This document shows, piece after piece, positions 54,801-64,000 of a stretch of DNA of 64,000 nt. Source of the DNA: Cristatella mucedo (lineage: Eukaryota; Bryozoa; Phylactolaemata; Cristatellidae); NCBI GenBank assembly GCA_009760855.2, contig WPIO01000189.1:1-64000 (forward strand). The letters are read 5' to 3'. The notes under the pieces are model-generated. The model saw nothing but the letters and a program-made list of their open reading frames with translations. It did no database searches and was not told the origin of the DNA. Numbering within the stretch: the stretch's first letter is position 1; each line of letters begins with the position of its first letter. The translations under genes were made by a program, and so were the position numbers.

Positions 54801-57209
54801 CTTTCAGATACATAACATGGCTAAAATTCGGGCTTGTTTAGATAAGGATACCGCATCTAAGTTGGTCCATGCATTTGTGATATCCCGTCTTGACTTCTGT
54901 GACTCACTGCTTGCTGGCCTACCGGCATGTGCAATCAGATGCCTACAGCTGGTGCAAAACCCTGCAGCTAGGCTTGTCTGTCATGAGCATAGCCGTTGCC
55001 ACATCACACCACTTCTCGCCGACCTGCACTGGCTACCAGTCAAGCAACGCATCGACTTCAAGGTTTTGTTGCTCACTTTTAGGTCCCTTCATTCTTTGGC
55101 TCCAGCCTATCTCTCAGATCTACTCCCCCCCCCCCGGCCAGGCTCAGCATCGTACCACCAGCTTTTCGGAATCTGTTTACCAATACCTCGTACAAACCTC
55201 AAATCCTTTGGAGACCGAGCATTTAGTTTGTATGCTTCCAAAGCCTGGAACTCCCTCCCGACTTCCATCACGAAATCTCCTGACTTGACCACGTTGAAAA
55301 AGAAATTAAAAACACGCCTATTTAGGACAGCATTTAGTGGGTCCCTGTGATTCGTCCTTCATGTGCTTATGCGTGCTGACACTGTGCATGCTGCCACTAA
55401 CCACACTTGCATGCTGACCCTGTGCGTGTCATCCCTAACCATACTATTCATGTTGTTTATCAAGCATGATATGACTCACTATTCAATCGTGTTTCCCTTT
55501 GCAGCAAATGTGAAGCACCTAAAAAGAGATTGAGTTCGCTGAGGGCGCTTTATAAAGAGCATTATTATTATTATTATTATTATTATTGCTATTATTATTA
55601 TTACTATTACACGTGACCGGCATACACAGAATCAGCAGAGCCAAACGGCTACACAGCATGCTAGCAAGAACTAGAAGCTTAGGCTGTAATGTGCGGACAA
55701 ATAGCTAGTCAGCTGTAGGATAGAACAGACAGCGTAGGCAGTAGAGACGACAGCCTTGTGCCTTACCGGACAGGAGGATTGCTGGGGTAGGGATTCGATC
55801 TTACAGACATACATCCATCGGGCCTCATATTGAAAGGACACCAAATACCCACTGCCAGCTCTGATGGCACAGCTGCCTGGCAGGCGGCACCGAGGCCCAG
55901 CAGCAGCAGCTGGTTGCATACGCTGAGGCAATCACATCTAAAGAAAACATGGCAGCAGCCTCGCCCGCAAGATCGGCGAGCTGCTTTGGAAGCTTTGAAG
56001 GCTCTGAAGTACAAGCGAGAGAAAACCCCTGCAGCACTGCACTGGCTGCTGGCTGCTGCTGCCATGTTTGAGCTGCTCGGCGCGAAACAGGCCGGTGGAG
56101 TGCTGCTGAATCGGCTGCCCTGCAGGATTAACTACTTGTATTCACTGTCGTAACCAGGATTCTTAGCAGGACCAGCTGGCAAGCATGTGTCACTGGGATT
56201 TCAGCTAATGAATGAATGTATGAGCTGGGTATTAGTCTGGGGGGGCAAAGTGCTCGCACGTCACGACCCTGGTCGTCGGTTCTACTCCTGCTTCATCTAC
56301 TGCAGCCGATTTAGTGATAGCTGTTGGGGGTCTTCTACTGCTAAATAAATGGGGCTGTCGAGTCAGCTGACCTTTACTTTAGCACAGCCATACAGCAATC
56401 AGCTATAGACTAGCTGACCGCAGCACCCAGCAGCAGCAATTGTGTGGCAGATGGCCAGATGGCCACATGGATCTGGCCAGATGGAGCAGCAGCAGCAGCA
56501 GCAGCAGCAACAATCGGTAGAAGTGGGTGGCATCATTAGGACACAGGACCACAAGAAGGAACAGCAGCAGCAGATGTGGCAGAAGCGGATGCCTCGGAAT
56601 AATAAATGGCAGAAACAAGTTGGGATACAACGTAGCAGAGAGGACATAGACCACACAATCGGTCGGGGAAAGTCAGCGTTAAGTGCCAATTTCCTTGGAA
56701 TTCAGGACAGCAATATTGAGAGATGGAACCGAAGGCAAGTGCAACCATTTATAGCAAGCCAAGACAATGCACGTGGGAACTTTAAAGAGCACAAGAGCAT
56801 GGATCAGTACAAGGCTTGCTCAAACAAAGCCTTGCCGATAGCTGAACCCTTACTGCCTCGTCGCACGCAAAGCACAGTGAATAAGCTGTCTTTCGTGTAG
56901 CAGTTCGTGCAATGCAGAACCCATCATCTTGCACTGCCTGGCCAGAGCACTCCTCTCCTTTGCCTGCTCGTCTGCCATTAACCTTCAAGTGTACGCACGT
57001 CCGGAAGAAATTGATAAAAACCATCGGCTACAGCATCCATAGCTGCATTGCAACACCGAATCCACAAAAACAGCATTTCATCGTACTTGGTTGCTAGGTA
57101 CTTGCTCCGCCACATGTCTGCCTGAATAGACACGCGATCTAGGTCTTCATAATCTTCCATCTGACGGCGACTGAACTCGCCTACCGCATAAGACAGTGCA
57201 ATCTTGTCC
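51387..57209 (-). CDS. Multi-exon gene, unknown product (last four exons)
   Basis: Four minus-strand exons join in matching phase. The first, 57209-57102 (donor AGCAA|GTACCT; 57087 is an alternative), encodes KIALSYAVGEFSRRQMEDYE and SIQADMWRS. The second, 54492-54234 (acceptor TTATCTCTGCAG, donor CCAG|GTAACC), encodes FLQKIGAEQSGMQQQ, GLSEEILDSVETHAQLRHM and LDLTSFSPAELTAYQ. The third, 53070-52915, encodes FTQSLSLTEKFGYWLRPNPP and ends GENQ|GTGACTGG. The last, 51620-51387 (acceptor TGAATTTCAG), encodes LLHDQQLVMTVAV, an Ala-rich stretch and RYDGAMCFACQKCTGELQIV, then stop. That makes at least 250 residues. No signal or domain is recognised; CFACQKC could bind metal. The 61064-60456 exon may be its start. 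LINE-1, SINE-B and repeats fill the introns. Confidence 0.55.
51755..51812 (-). mobile_element. LINE-2 3' tail
   Basis: AATGTAATGTAATGTATCTCC then ACAAAGTCATAAAGACCATG, directly followed by a CA microsatellite. Lies in an intron of the gene at 51387-57209. Confidence 0.8.
51819..51895. repeat. CA microsatellite
   Basis: About 38 CA units with two single-base interruptions, adjoining a LINE-2 tail. Confidence 0.95.
52247..52700. repeat. Exact 76-bp direct repeat, 378 bp apart
   Basis: 52247-52322 and 52625-52700 are identical, from AGCATAACTAAAATGC to CTAGTAGACAA. The second copy continues leftward into what looks like an old LINE-1 tail (CCCAGAAAAAGAATTAGC); the first does not. So the sequence was copied recently from right to left, probably by local gene conversion or duplication. 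Confidence 0.9.
53408..53865 (-). mobile_element. LINE-1 copy with large internal deletion
   Basis: 3' tail and UTR (53408-53610) join directly to sequence matching 1555-1620 of copy A (GTAGATAGACTTGACTGTAG), skipping about 550 bases. A diverged match to 1700-1815 follows. Confidence 0.75.
53890..54045 (-). mobile_element. SINE-B copy
   Basis: Tail TTTGTATAGCGCCCCAAGAA at the left, then GGGCTCGAGCCCACGACCTC (B-box complement) and CAAACCAGCTCGG (head). Close to the 45485 copy. It lies in an intron of the gene at 51387-57209. Confidence 0.8.
54775..55605 (+). mobile_element. LINE-1 copy, 5'-truncated, intact RT tail
   Basis: Open frame 54766-55350 on the plus strand covers the RT C-terminal region: [54 protein letters not shown] and [10 protein letters not shown] with its normal stop. 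The 3' UTR, hairpin and a long (ATT)n follow. A ten-C run lies at 55126-55135. One of the youngest-looking copies. Confidence 0.85.
56225..56390 (+). mobile_element. SINE-A-like element, diverged
   Basis: TCACGACCCTGGTCGTCGGT, TTCTACTCC (B-box region), GTGATAGCTGTTGGGGGTCT and GGGGCTGTCGAGTCAGCTGA keep the SINE-A order with many changes. Part of the head is lost. Confidence 0.55.
56391..56977. other. Intronic or intergenic, CAG-rich
   Basis: (CAG)n stretches at 56477-56510. The 152-codon plus-strand frame through it owes its length to these triplets, and I do not accept it as a gene. Confidence 0.4.
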
Positions 57210-57958
57210 CTGTAAAGTCAAAGCCACATCAATGCAAGAACAGCATGCCGTGCGCAGTGCTACAGCTTTAGGTGCTACAGCTTTAGGTGCTACAGCTTTA
57301 GGTTTAGCTTAGATTCCCAATCATTCAGCACGAGCAGATGGAGATGGATCCTTCCAAGCAGAAACCTGAGCGTCATCACCATCGGCCATCAACAATTCTA
57401 TCTATTGCTCCCAGCTCAACCAGCTCTTGCTTGATTCGTCAGGAGGTCAGGGCCCCATACTTAGCAATGGCCTGCATAGCATTTGCCACGATCAACCAAG
57501 GGCTTAGTTTTCCATCACAATTTATTTAATGCCCATGCCTTTTCTAACACGTGAAAATATATTCCTTAACGGCATATGCAAGACGGTTTAACATGTCTAG
57601 GTATTTTATAATAATGAACATGTGCATTACATTTCTTTCCGTGCCCTCACTGTTCACACCATGAGCAGGCCCTAGGCAGCTGATCTGTTGCAGAAAGCAA
57701 TGAAAACGTCTTTTCTACCCCGCCTAGCTATTAGTAACATTTCCCTAACTCGCTAAATCTTGAGAGACGGTCTGATGACATGAAGAAAGCCATGATGTGT
57801 GTTGAATTTAGCTCATCCTTGCTGATTATTCGTTTGAACGCTAGTGCAGTCTCTCGAAGGTCTCATTCTATCAGATGTGCACTCCTTGCACTGCACCCAA
57901 CTCTCTAAGCGTGTGGCTAAATAAAATGGCAACATATCACGTTGTCCTGACAGGAGGC
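57210..57958. other. No gene recognised
   Basis: It contains a triple TACAGCTTTAGGTGC repeat (15-bp period) near 57262-57305. Confidence 0.4.
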
Positions 57959-57959
57959 T

Positions 57960-58105
57960 ACATTGCTCAGCATCACTTAATTACACCTATTTATTACAGC
58001 CTTTAGCGGGTCTTTGTGATTCGTCCTTCGTGTACATTTATTACAACATTTAGCGGGTCTTTGTGATTCGTCTTTCGTGTGCATATGCCTGCTATACTGT
58101 GTGTG
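57960..58105 (+). mobile_element. LINE-1 3' fragment with 47-bp duplication
   Basis: TTTAGCGGGTCTTTGTGATT occurs at 58002 and 58049; the surrounding 47 bases are tandemly doubled. It matches the LINE-1 end of coding sequence and 3' UTR. Confidence 0.7.
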
Positions 58106-58587
58106 TTTTTCTTTAGAGCAAACCGTAACCAGCAAAAGAAGGACAATTACATCATCCACTACAGACATTTCAGTCGGCTCTACAATGACTATGACTCACT
58201 CACATACCAATATGAGCAGCAGCAGCAGTAGTAGCGATAAGAAGAGCGACTGCCGCCGCCGCTGCCGCCGCTGCTGCTGCTGCTGCTGCTGCCTGCTACT
58301 AGCCGCAGCAGCAGCGGAGGCAGCAGTGGCAGCAGTGGCGGCAGTCGCTCTGAATTCTGCTATGTATGTACTCACTCTGTGAGCCTCTCCAGTCGGGTGT
58401 GTAGATCACTTCCAAGGGAGGCAACCAGCAGCCGTTTGAGCTCTGCATTTATCTAAAAGCATACACAGGTAGGGTGAAAGGTCAACAATGCCAACTTGAA
58501 AAGGTCCCTTGAGGACGAGTGTATATGTCCTCTTTCTAGATTGGGGTGTCTATCTTACAGAAGTGGCCAGGAATACTCAAGAAGGGT

Positions 58588-58700
58588 GTTCGCTACCGAA
58601 TGCGTACCGAAAGCCAGTTAGGCTGTGAGTGCGCTATACAAAATTCTCCTGCGTAACACCCACACAGTAGTTGTGCTGCTTTGTGGAGCTACAGATGGAG
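58588..58700 (+). mobile_element. LINE-2 3' fragment
   Basis: GAATGCGTACCGAAAGCCAG, GAGTGCGCTATACAAAATTC and CCTGCGTAACACCCACAC, then GGAGCTACAGATGGAGACAC; the terminal pentamers are missing. Confidence 0.75.
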
Positions 58701-58704
58701 ACAC

Positions 58705-59140
58705 GTGGAGCTGCATGGCGTGCTGCATGGCGTGCTGCACATTTGCTGCAACTGGATTCTTACTCACAAGACCACAATCATATTCGCCAGCACACACAGT
58801 CATAGCAGCACTCACCTACCTACCGGGTTGGAATAGGGGCGAGCCTGTATAGGGCACAGCATATTTGAATATTTTCAAGCGACTCAATTTATCAAGATAA
58901 GCTTAAATGATAAAGATCCCTACGCCCATTCCAAATTACAAATTTCGCTGAAACTTTTCTGGTAACCATTAAAGTGCCCATAACCAGCAGCTCTGTCACG
59001 GCACTATAGAGGCCAATAAGCAATGAATGTATATGGTGCAGATTCTTTCATGCCAGTCAAGTCGATGCATAAATTCTTTTTAGTTTTGGCTTACTGTGTG
59101 TGGCTAGCCACACACAGTAAGTGTGAGTGCAGCTCAATGA
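58705..59140. other. No gene recognised
   Basis: A strong-looking minus-strand donor (GGTCTTGTGAGTAAG) near 58765 has only a very short open stretch before it. Confidence 0.35.
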
Positions 59141-59146
59141 TTCTGC

Positions 59147-59179
<33 letters not shown>
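59147..59179. repeat. CA microsatellite
   Basis: About 14 CA units followed by a second short CA run. Confidence 0.9.
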
Positions 59180-59671
59180 CTGCACACACACACTCACCAC
59201 ACATGCTCGTGCAAGCAAGCATTTCCTTTTCTGAAGTCAACTTGTCTGTCTTTCGTTGAGGTGTGCTTGTGCACCTAGCTATGCATGATTCAGTGCATTT
59301 AGTAGCCAGAGGTTTTACTAACCAGTGGGCACGAGTGTCTTCATGCTTGATTTAGCATGTTGGCATAAGCATACTACTTATTTGCTTTCGCATGCTTGAT
59401 ATAGTGCACGTCATTAACCCTTGACAATTGATTTACTTGCAGCGAGTTTTAAAGTGCAGGGCTAGAGTTTATGTTCCCTTAAGGCTCTGTATAAAGGACA
59501 CATTGGTTTCATTACGAAGAGAAGACAAGATCTCTTGACACCGGGCAGCACTAGGAAGCTAACTATGTTTGCTATGGATTCTCAGATGTCTTGGATACAT
59601 GCCAGAGCACGGGGTCCATCTCATAGACATGCCCCACGCTCTGGACTGTGCCATTGTCGCAGTCACGGGCA

Positions 59672-59945
59672 CATGTAATGTACTGTAATTTATCTCCGTC
59701 TGTAACTCCACAAAGTCATAAAGACTATGTGGGTGTTACACAGGAGAGTTTTGCATAGCACGTTCACAGCCTAAGTGGCTTTCGGTACGCATTCGGTAGC
59801 CAACAGACTTCATCTCACGTAACAAAGAGAAAGTGAGAAGCATAGCAGAGTCAGGAGAGCAGTTGATGTAGTGAGTAGCATGGAAGTAGCAGCTCAGGAC
59901 CGCTGAAAAGAATGAGCCATAGTCGGCAGCAGGAGAGTAGTTGTC
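59672..59945 (-). mobile_element. LINE-2 3' copy
   Basis: The tail (GTAATGTACTGTAATTTATC) and UTR match the copies at 31743 and 63568; it is 5'-truncated at about 59945, where sequence becomes unrelated. Confidence 0.8.
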
Positions 59946-60455
59946 GAATAACTGCCATTCACAGGGATTACACTCTGAATCTCTCACTTGACATCAAATG
60001 GCTATCGTCAAAGGACTAGAAGAGAGAACAGAATTCTCACGAGGCTGGCAAAGCTGGTGAACTAGCTAGAAGCCATTGAAATCGCAGGGTCAGTTACTCG
60101 AGAAGTCATAGCAGCAGAGCGCACGCACCGACGGATGGCTGCTGCAAGGGATGCACATAATTAATAAGGGATGCACACATAAGTGACACACAGTGACAAA
60201 AAACAGACACACGGATAAACATAACACACACAGACTTGCACTTGCACTCATAAATAAAACGCATTGACGCACACACGTGAGCACATACACCAGCCAAACA
60301 ACTCTGCGAGAATCAGTGCCAGGTCAACTCGCATACTGACGATTTATCCCCAAAAAAATTCTTCAGCTGCTGCTTTTCGATAGCCGTAAGGTAGCAAAGT
60401 CTGAAAACCTGGATGATCAGGTAGGTGGACGACAGCTGTCAAAGCGACCAACTAC
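59946..60455. other. No gene recognised
   Basis: CA-rich patches; presumably intron of the gene whose exon begins at 60456. Confidence 0.35.
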
Positions 60456-61064
60456 CTGTAACTGCCTGTCGTAGCGCACTGCCAGCTCCAGCGAGTCGGC
60501 ACCGTGTACGCTCTCGTGAGCAGCAGCAGCGCCCAGCCCAGTCTCATCCCGAGGGCCGGCTCCGGTATCACCATGACGACCGATGCCCGACGACCCATCA
60601 ATTCCCAACGGATATTCCACAGTGAGGCTACTGTTCGACGACACAATAGGATCAACAATGTTGACCGGTTTTGGCCGGACATCTGAGGCATCGTGCATCT
60701 GCTGCATAGAAGGAGGAGCAGCGGCGGCGGAAGTAGCGGTCAGCTGCCGGGCAACGGTAGCACCGCCGGCTGCTGCTAGGCTGGCCGCGCCGCCACTGCT
60801 GCCGCCGCTGCTGCCGCCGCTGCTGCCGCCGCTGCTGCGAGGCTGGCCGTAGGCTGAGGCCGGTGACGGCACATGCTTTAGCCTAGCGGTCGGCTCGACT
60901 TCAGGCTCCTGCCGCTTGCAGGTCGCTGCTCTGAAGGGCTCGACTGGAACGTAACGCGGCTTCGCCTGGCTCGGATGAATTATCTCACCATGGTCGTTTA
61001 GCAGAATGCTGGTACGAGTAATGTCAAGGCTGCCGGTGACAAGAAACCTTGGCCTCTCAGCCAT
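60456..61064 (-). CDS. First coding exon, 203 codons, possible C2-domain start at its end
   Basis: On the minus strand GCTTCTTTGCAG|ATG gives both an acceptor and the start. The frame runs 203 codons to a donor TTACAG|GTAGTTGG, phase 0. The N-terminus MAERPRFLVTGSLDITRTSI and HPSQAKPRYVPVEP look well-folded and conserved in style. A low-complexity (GGSS)n linker and an Ala-rich stretch follow, then NIVDPIVSSNSSLTVEYPLG. The end, SLELAVRYDRQLQ, fits the first strand of a C2 domain (xLxxxxxYDxxxxxL), but this is inference. The frame is also open upstream of the ATG, so the start is not proven. Same strand as, and upstream of, the gene at 57209-51387; a linking exon was not found. Confidence 0.55.
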
Positions 61065-61235
61065 CTGCAAAGAAGCTACATAATAGCTGGCCAAGCAAGA
61101 AGCATTCCACTGGAGCACTCCACTCCACGATCGTGAATAAGATGCAGTCACTCAAGACTGCAGCTGCTACCTGTACAAAGAGACGAACTACACTTGAGCA
61201 TGTACAATTTAACAATGCATTCGCACATTGCATCG

Positions 61236-61418
61236 ACTTATATAATAATAATAATAATGCACTCGCTAAAGCGCCCTCAAAGAACTCAATCTCTTTCTAG
61301 GCACTTTACATTTGATGCAAAGGCAAACGCGACTGAATGGTGAGTAATGTCATGCTTGATAAACAAACAAAATGAATAACATGGTTAGGGGTGACATGCA
61401 CAGGGTCAGCATGCAAAT
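61236..61418 (-). mobile_element. LINE-1 3' UTR and tail
   Basis: (ATA)n, GCACTCGCTAAAGCGCCCTC, hairpin and UTR down to CAGGGTCAGCATGCAAAT; truncated there. Confidence 0.85.
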
Positions 61419-63566
61419 TTCAAAGACTTCCGCGGTTCCTTTCACACGCATCAGCTCACGCACACCGCTGCACACAGAGTCGTCGAGTAAGCAGCATGGC
61501 ATTGCACTAGGAATGACGCGTCATGGTCGACCCAATATGGCAAGTCTTCAAGAAAAGCCAAGCTATCGGACATCCTCGCCCCAGCTAGTGATAATAGGCC
61601 ACGATAGCAAGCTCCCTAGCAAACTAGATTGGCATATCCAAGCACCCGCTTGGAGAGCTACTGCTACTGCTCGCGAACGAGGCTAATATCTATAGGGGCT
61701 TTTTCCGACGCCTCTGGCTCCGAGGAAAGTCCGTGGAATATAACAGCAGCTCTCACACGGCGGCCAGAGCGCCAGTGCTCGAATGGCTGACACGAGGTTT
61801 CGAGCGCTTCTGCCTGGCTCCTCTGCAGAGCACCTAGAGCACCACTCAGCTCTCAACTGCTGGAACACAGCTGACCGCCCACGTTACACGAATTCGGCTT
61901 CTATGCTGCCTAACCATTGATTATCACACAAAATTTGCCCAAGGAATCGCGTGACTAGCGCTTATCTCGGCTATCTCATAATCTTAAATCTTTTAGAAAG
62001 CCGCAGTTTCAGGGGCCCCAGAAAAAGCGATTTAGGATAGCTTGAGTCTAGCACACAATCTCCTAAAACTGCATGCTATCTCAGCCCTCCCACGGAACAA
62101 AGTAGTGATGCAGCCCTCCACGACCATATACTGCTGTGATGCAGTCCTGCATATGACTTACGCATGCGGCGTAAAGCCATCCGCTCACCAGGCCTAGAGC
62201 AAGATGCGACCGCTACTACTACGGCTACAGTCGTCAGATCGAGTGGTTACACTCTCTGAAGCATCATCAAGCTGACAATAACCACTCGAATCTCAGCATC
62301 TAAGAGCAAAAGAACGTTGCGAACATGCAAACGTCATTGCAAACGACGAGTTGCATTCGATTCGTGATGGCCAATCTTAATAGGGATGTGAGCGAGCGGA
62401 GACGAAGGATGCTCGAGAGCCATTCGTCACGAAGATTAGCGAGAATTAGCGAGATTAGCGAGAACCACGAAGATTAGCGAAATTCACAAGATTCTTATGA
62501 AAGGAGCACTTTGCACGCAGTTGCGTCACACTGGCGCCGGCAGCTCTCCGACGCCCAGGCCGATACGACGCCGCCAGCCCGCCTTCTACCACTAATACAC
62601 CGCTCTGGCTATGCACTGGCAGTTGGGCGGCAGTGGACCACCAGAATAAAATGTCCCCGAAATGAACCAAACTAATCGCATGGAAAACGCTTCATCGAGG
62701 CTGAATCAAAATACCTCAATTGACAAGAAAAGCCTTCCCCCGCCGCTGCGGCTCAGTCGGAAGTGAACTCGGTGCTGAGCGACTCCATTACCATGTAAAA
62801 AGCATGGGCGGGGCGGTGGAATTATCTCCCTTGTCCAGGCAAGTAAACAACGTAAAATAGGCTGAAATATATTGGCCAACATCTGAATAAAAAAATTAAA
62901 GCAAAAAATTAAGCATTGATATTTTTTTCATGTAGTTCAATACTTTTTGTAACGGTACGCTTACAATGAGCGCAAACCTCACGCCCGTACAGCGTCTCTA
63001 GTTCAGATGCGGTGCATCTAAAGCGGCCGCAAACGGCCGCATTACTGGTTATAATATATAAACTGCATCGCGTAAACAGAATTTCAGCATAACCAGGGCA
63101 ACGCTCGCTCTAAAGAAATGCTTCAAGCAGTCGGCAATTACAAAAGTTTGTCAGGATCGTAAAAAGGGGCAAACGAGCAAGCGTTGCAGCGAGGCAGTGA
63201 AGGTGTTGGTGGCACCTAGAAACAGGCCAGAAAGCCAGCGTCTCTTATAGTTGTCAAAATTCCTGATAGCATACTGAAGTGAATCTCAAAAAATGGCATT
63301 TTTATATTTTCAGGCTGCGGTTTTCTAGTCATTCGCCGCTAACGGGAGGGGAATGTAAACTGTATTGTACTTTCTCTGCCAGTCAATTTGTATAAGTGAC
63401 AATCCTGCTCATCAACGGCGATACCGTTACCTACGGAGGATATATAAGGGTGTCCAATCTGATGGCATTTCTGCCCGTCATGCCTAAATTCAGACAGGCG
63501 TAATTATTGTTCAGTAATACCTAAAACAAAAAGGAGGACCAACATAATAAAGGCCTGTGAGCAGCC
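61419..63566. other. No gene recognised
   Basis: Random short frames. At 62437-62480 GATTAGCGAGA-type units repeat several times. A perfect splice pair around a 33-base stretch near 62160-62192 is too short to trust. Confidence 0.4.
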
Positions 63567-63567
63567 T

Positions 63568-64000
63568 AATGAGATAGAATATAATGTATCTCCGTCTGTA
63601 ACTCCACAAAGTCATAAAGATCGTGTGGGTGTTACGCAGCGGAGTTTTTTATAGCGCACTCACAGCCTAAGCGGCTTTCGGTACGCATTCGGTAGCCAAC
63701 AGACTTCGTCTCACGCAACAAAGAGGAAGTGGGAAGCATAGCAGTGTCAGGAGAGCAGTTGAGGTAGTGAGTAGCATAGAAGTAGCAGTTCAGGACCGCT
63801 GAAAAAGATGTGCCATAGTTGGCAGTTGGAGAGTAGATGCCGTTGCGTAAGAATTGTGGAAGCGAGTTCCACAGTCTAGGACCTGCAGAGCTAAAGCTTC
63901 TGTCGCCAACTGTCTTTAAGCGGAGGAATGGGACAGCTAATTTATTGTCCACACAGGAGCTGAGGGCGCGAATAGGCTGAAACTGATGCAGCAGTTCAGC
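63568..64000 (-). mobile_element. LINE-2 copy, continues past the window
   Basis: Tail (ATAATGTATCTCCGTCTGTA), UTR and RT frame from 63952 leftward: VPFLRLKTVGDRSFSSAGPR and WNSLPQFLRNGIYSP. The end of the window cuts it, so its 5' extent is unknown. Confidence 0.85.

Noticed and set aside
55830-56153. Plus-strand 107-codon frame with an Ala/Leu-rich helix-like stretch
   Set aside because: Two frames on the plus strand and one on the minus are open together, and I see no clear splice site at either end. It may lie in an intron of the minus-strand gene.
56442-56900. Plus-strand 152-codon polyglutamine frame
   Set aside because: Length comes from CAG triplets; no homology or splice context.

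Overview
This window is eukaryotic, almost certainly from an invertebrate animal. It has spliced genes with GT-AG introns, an animal-type TRIM protein, an NaGLT1/MFSD4-like sugar transporter, L2/CR1-like LINEs, tRNA-derived SINEs, Tc1/mariner and Ty3/Gypsy relics, and long microsatellites. No operon, prophage or CRISPR structure is present. Species and phylum cannot be fixed from the sequence alone.

Most of the 64 kb is repeats. Two LINE families dominate. LINE-1 (my label, L2/CR1-like) ends in a conserved hairpin followed by (TTA)n and is present in about 16 pieces. The best is the nearly complete copy at 779-4500 (minus). LINE-2 (my label) ends in repeated AATGT units and is present in about ten 3' fragments. 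SINE-A is headed by a tRNA-like promoter and ends in AATCAGCTAGGA-like sequence. SINE-B has a tRNA-like head and a tail resembling the LINE-1 3' hairpin, which suggests that it borrows the LINE-1 machinery. A 39-bp minisatellite (12720-15290) and a 350-bp CT microsatellite (15907-16262) lie between the LINE copies. A 1,235-bp solo LTR with a 4-bp target duplication sits inside a mariner transposase relic (28000-29345).

All genes I could support are on the minus strand. From left to right they are: a TRIM-family E3 ligase (17868-22007) with three exons; an orphan exon (24667-24792); an MFS transporter (30054-31698) with a one-base frameshift; two exons in matching phase (44554-44679 and 37343-37588) of an acidic N-terminal protein that starts in a GC-rich island; an isolated possible last exon (38507-38734); a multi-exon gene (57209-51387) of unknown function; and a 203-residue first exon (61064-60456), possibly of that same gene.

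All intron-exon models are read by eye from splice sites and phase. There is no transcript evidence, and the unknown products remain unknown.
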